Assembly (NCBI RefSeq): GCF_014269205.2
Contig: NZ_JABWRY020000001.1
Span: 1,612,001-1,676,000 of the forward strand
From: Pseudomonas kermanshahensis
GTDB lineage: Bacteria > Pseudomonadota > Gammaproteobacteria > Pseudomonadales > Pseudomonadaceae
Length of the DNA: 64,000 nucleotides
Reading direction: 5' to 3'
The position numbers and the translations under genes are program-made. Below are positions 61,693 through 64,000 of the stretch, piece by piece. The notes under the pieces are model-generated. The model searched no databases and had not been told where the DNA came from. It worked only from the letters and a program-made list of their open reading frames with translations. Position 1 is the first letter of the stretch. Every line of letters starts with the position of its first letter.

Positions 61693-62502
61693 ATGATCAT
61701 CAGCACGTTTTCTTATCTGTGGTCATCCACGGCAATCGATGCAATTGCGCAGCTCTCTGAGCATGGGCACCGTGTGTTCGAGGTGCCCGTAAGTTCGCCA
61801 CATTGCTGGCCGGTGGAAATGTCGACTGCAGAGCGTTCTGCTGCAAGCGTGCGTCTACGTCAGTACGATGCCAAGATCAGGTCGCTCAATGCCGGCGGCT
61901 ATGACGTCAACTTGGCAAGTCCCGCCGCCAACATGCGTCAGAAGAGCATTGATCACATTAAGGCGGTGATTGACCTGGCTGTCGCTTGGGGTACCCAGGA
62001 GGTGGTGATATCTCCTGGCACGCGGCGCCCGATGATTTCTCCACCGCTCGAAAAGACTTATGATTGGATGTACGAGAGCCTGGCGGCTCTGACGCCGCTG
62101 GCGAAACAGGCTGGTGTGCGCTTGCTGCTAGAAAATACCCCGTATTGCTTCACACCTACGATGCGGGAGTTGGCTGAGGTTGTTGATACTGTCAATGATG
62201 ATGTCGTCAGAGTCGTTTATGACATCGCCAACGCTGCTTACATAGGTGAGGACCCAGTAGCGAGTTTGCTGGCCTACCAGAGTGCTATCGACTTTGTGCA
62301 TGTGTCCGACACCGGCACGGATGTGTGGGGGCATGATCCAGTTGGTACCGGAGTGGTAGACTTCATCGGATTGGGTGAAGCCGTTCACGCGACCTGCGGT
62401 ATTGAAAACTGCGTGCTCGAAATCATCCGCGAAGAAAACGCCTTATATGAACTGAACAAAGGTGTGCAGGATCTGCGTGAGAAGGGGTGGAACATTCGGT
62501 AG
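61693..62502 (+). CDS. Sugar phosphate isomerase/epimerase family TIM-barrel protein
   Basis: 269 residues from the ATG at 61693 (AAAGGA upstream). Xylose-isomerase-like AP2EC barrel: MIISTFSYLWSSTAIDAIAQLSEHGH, then metal or acid residues in LLLENTPYCFTPTMRELAEVV (Glu), VVYDIANAAYIGED (Asp), DFVHVSDTG (His) and VLEIIREE (Glu). That order matches D-tagatose 3-epimerase/inosose isomerase enzymes. With SDR and Gfo/Idh neighbours it suggests keto-sugar or cyclitol interconversion; substrate unknown. Confidence 0.85.
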   Translation: MIISTFSYLWSSTAIDAIAQLSEHGHRVFEVPVSSPHCWPVEMSTAERSAASVRLRQYDAKIRSLNAGGYDVNLASPAANMRQKSIDHIKAVIDLAVAWGTQEVVISPGTRRPMISPPLEKTYDWMYESLAALTPLAKQAGVRLLLENTPYCFTPTMRELAEVVDTVNDDVVRVVYDIANAAYIGEDPVASLLAYQSAIDFVHVSDTGTDVWGHDPVGTGVVDFIGLGEAVHATCGIENCVLEIIREENALYELNKGVQDLREKGWNIR

Positions 62503-62583
62503 TTGCCTTTCTATCGCTCGTCGCCCCAGTAGCCCTGAGGCCCGCAATGGGCCCAGGTGCAAGTTAGAGCATTAGCGCGCAGC

Positions 62584-63378
62584 TTACGAGTCTCCCCCGC
62601 TGACAGATGTCCACAGAGACCAGCACTCTCCCACCCTGGTGGCCGAACGTTTCAAGTGTTCAATATGAGCATCCAAGGTTTCCTCGCGCATGCGTGCAAT
62701 GGGGCCGGCGATGCTAAGAGTTGCCACCGGGGCTGAGTTGCTTGATCGTGAGGGGTCGAATACAGGCACTGCCACGACGCACACGCCCACTTCGCCTTCT
62801 TCTCGTACTACCGCATGCCCCTCTTTGCGAATCAGTGCGATGTCATCAAAAATGTCGCGAATCGAAACGCGTGCGTTGGGCCCTGCATATTCTCGGCTAT
62901 TCTCGATATCCCAGGCGGCGAGAATGCGCATGGCGCGCTCATCACGCATAGTGGAGAGCCATGCTTTGCCTGCCGCAGTGGTATGGGGAATGATTTTTTC
63001 GTCTAGGGCGCGGCGGTATTGAAGGCCCCTGTTATTTTTCGTGGCCTGCAATACCCAAGTCAGATGATCCTCTGCAACTTCCGCCAGGCGAACATGCTCG
63101 CCGGTTTCGCTGGCTAGTTCGTTGAGCAAAGGTTGCATGATCCTGGCAAACCCAGTTTCAGTGATGTAGTTCACGCCCATGCTGGGGATTTTCAGCGTCA
63201 GGCAGTAATGGTCCTGCTCGTCCTGGTAAACGTAGCCTCTTTCCCGCAGGGCGCTCAATATACGGTGAGCCGTGGCCATCGCCACTTGAGTCTGTTCACT
63301 GATTTCAGACAGGGCGAGGCCGCCTGGATGGGAAAGGAGCAGTTCCAGAGTATTGAAGTAGCGGCCTATATGTGACAA
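62584..63378 (-). CDS. IclR-family transcriptional regulator
   Basis: 264 residues. N-terminal winged HTH: FNTLELLLSHPGGLALSEISEQTQVAMATAHRILSALRERGYV. The C-terminal effector domain has LNELASETGEHVRLAEV, HTTAAGKAWLSTM and GEVGVCVVAVPVFD. IclR proteins sense small carboxylates, sugars or aromatics and often control adjacent divergent operons. It lies 29 bases upstream of nothing on its own strand but follows the Gfo/Idh gene, so the two are probably co-transcribed. Confidence 0.92.
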   Translation of the reverse strand: MSHIGRYFNTLELLLSHPGGLALSEISEQTQVAMATAHRILSALRERGYVYQDEQDHYCLTLKIPSMGVNYITETGFARIMQPLLNELASETGEHVRLAEVAEDHLTWVLQATKNNRGLQYRRALDEKIIPHTTAAGKAWLSTMRDERAMRILAAWDIENSREYAGPNARVSIRDIFDDIALIRKEGHAVVREEGEVGVCVVAVPVFDPSRSSNSAPVATLSIAGPIARMREETLDAHIEHLKRSATRVGECWSLWTSVSGGDS

Positions 63379-63407
63379 TTTTTAGTCCTTTGTTTCGCGT
63401 CAGGGCA

Positions 63408-64000
63408 TTATAGGGTGATGGGGGCGCCACCCAGGCGATCTGACTCATAGGCCGCCTCGATGATGCGCATGACGCGGTGCATGGTTGCTAACCTGGCGCC
63501 TGTATAAGCAACGTCTCGGTCAGGCGCGAGGATGTCGGTTACGAAGTTGTCGTAATACACGTCAGAGTTCAAGCTCATGTGCAGGTCACTTGCCTGCCCG
63601 GACGCGTCGACCAGTCGCAAGCCGTCAGCGGTAGAGCGCGCATAGAACTGATCAGTTGACATTGAAAATGAATACTCCCGCTGCTCGGGTGTATTGGCGG
63701 GATAATTGTACCCCGTTTCGATAGTGCAGATGCAGCCACTCTCGGTCACCAAAGTCATCAACGAGCCGATCTCTACTGCTGTCAGTAACGAATCGCGATA
63801 CATCACTGCCGACACGCTGCGAATCGCCTCTCCGGAGATTTCCTCAACCAGATCGACGAAATGAGGGGCGAGATTGATCGTGCATCCGCCCCCCGATCGT
63901 TTTGGCTCAAGCATCCAAGAGCAACTGTTAGCCAGGTAGCGTCCAGGCGGGCCAGCGTTGAATCGAAACGCCAGGGTTCTCCACTTGGCTTCACTCTGCC
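63408..64000 (-). CDS. Gfo/Idh/MocA-family oxidoreductase, C-terminal part (5' end outside window)
   Basis: About 197 codons are visible, open to the window edge. FRFNAGPPGRYLANSCSWML and EPKRSGGGCTINLAPHFVDL form the hinge into the C-terminal alpha/beta domain, with the conserved GGG and the catalytic-region His-Phe-Val-Asp. The NAD(P)-binding Rossmann part lies outside. Enzymes of this family oxidise or reduce sugars and inositols. It precedes the IclR gene by 29 bases on the same strand. Confidence 0.85.
   Translation of the reverse strand, partial: QSEAKWRTLAFRFNAGPPGRYLANSCSWMLEPKRSGGGCTINLAPHFVDLVEEISGEAIRSVSAVMYRDSLLTAVEIGSLMTLVTESGCICTIETGYNYPANTPEQREYSFSMSTDQFYARSTADGLRLVDASGQASDLHMSLNSDVYYDNFVTDILAPDRDVAYTGARLATMHRVMRIIEAAYESDRLGGAPITL

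Overview
The window reads as chromosomal DNA of a fluorescent pseudomonad of the Pseudomonas putida group. The evidence is the dense GC-rich coding with strong codon bias, many P. putida-type REP palindromes (core like CGCGGGCAAGCCCGCTCCCACAGG) in almost every gap between convergent genes, and a core gene order I recognise from that group: gnd-zwf, the pyd cluster, purB-hflD-mnmA, the divergent idh/icd pair, cspD/clpS-clpA, infA-bpt-aat, ftsK-lolA-rarA-crcB-serS-cysG, and the tus genes. Species assignment is inference.

Layout. 1-178 is the start of glycogen synthase, cut by the window edge. 689-6056 holds two small unknown genes, then gnd and zwf (oxidative pentose phosphate / Entner-Doudoroff entry) and a GH15 glycoside hydrolase. 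6092-6584 is a decayed higBA toxin-antitoxin locus in which only the antitoxin is intact. 6647-8021 is a VOC protein, a TetR regulator and an NTF2-like protein. 8163-15873 is a reductive pyrimidine catabolism cluster: PydA and PydX (dihydropyrimidine dehydrogenase), dihydropyrimidinase, an NCS1 transporter and an M20-type amidohydrolase. A 600-base control region with perfect palindromes lies between its divergent arms. 15932-16171 is a 240-base nested palindrome.

16213-23767 holds RNase Z, a NIPSNAP-Nudix fusion, lipocalin Blc, NhaB, an enoyl-CoA hydratase-family protein, NudC, a TSUP permease and an alpha/beta hydrolase. 24071-27266 is a three-gene glutamine-synthetase-like / XRE-cupin / FAD oxidase operon of the gamma-glutamyl-polyamine type. 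27431-39259 contains topB, a GNAT protein, RoxA, purB, hflD, mnmA, nudJ and two unrelated NADP isocitrate dehydrogenases transcribed divergently. 39329-45872 is an N-degron neighbourhood (cspD, clpS, clpA, infA, bpt, aat): Bpt and Aat add destabilising residues, ClpS reads them and ClpA unfolds. An IS110/IS1111-type insertion sequence, placed inside a REP pair, splits this neighbourhood. Its 3' non-coding tail holds a segment identical to the flanking REP target, as expected for a bridge-RNA guide.

46234-59684 returns to core functions: ftsK, lolA, rarA, crcB, serS, cysG, a glutathionyl-hydroquinone-reductase-like GST, ybiB, tusEBCD, a purine/uracil permease and a YccA-family protein. A tRNA-Ser(UGA) at 59818-59905 marks a boundary. 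After it come about 700 bases of degenerate, apparently non-coding DNA and then an accessory carbohydrate cluster: an SDR, a sugar isomerase/epimerase, an IclR regulator and a partial Gfo/Idh/MocA oxidoreductase. Its codon use is more relaxed and its intergenic DNA AT-richer than the rest, which suggests horizontal acquisition next to the tRNA.
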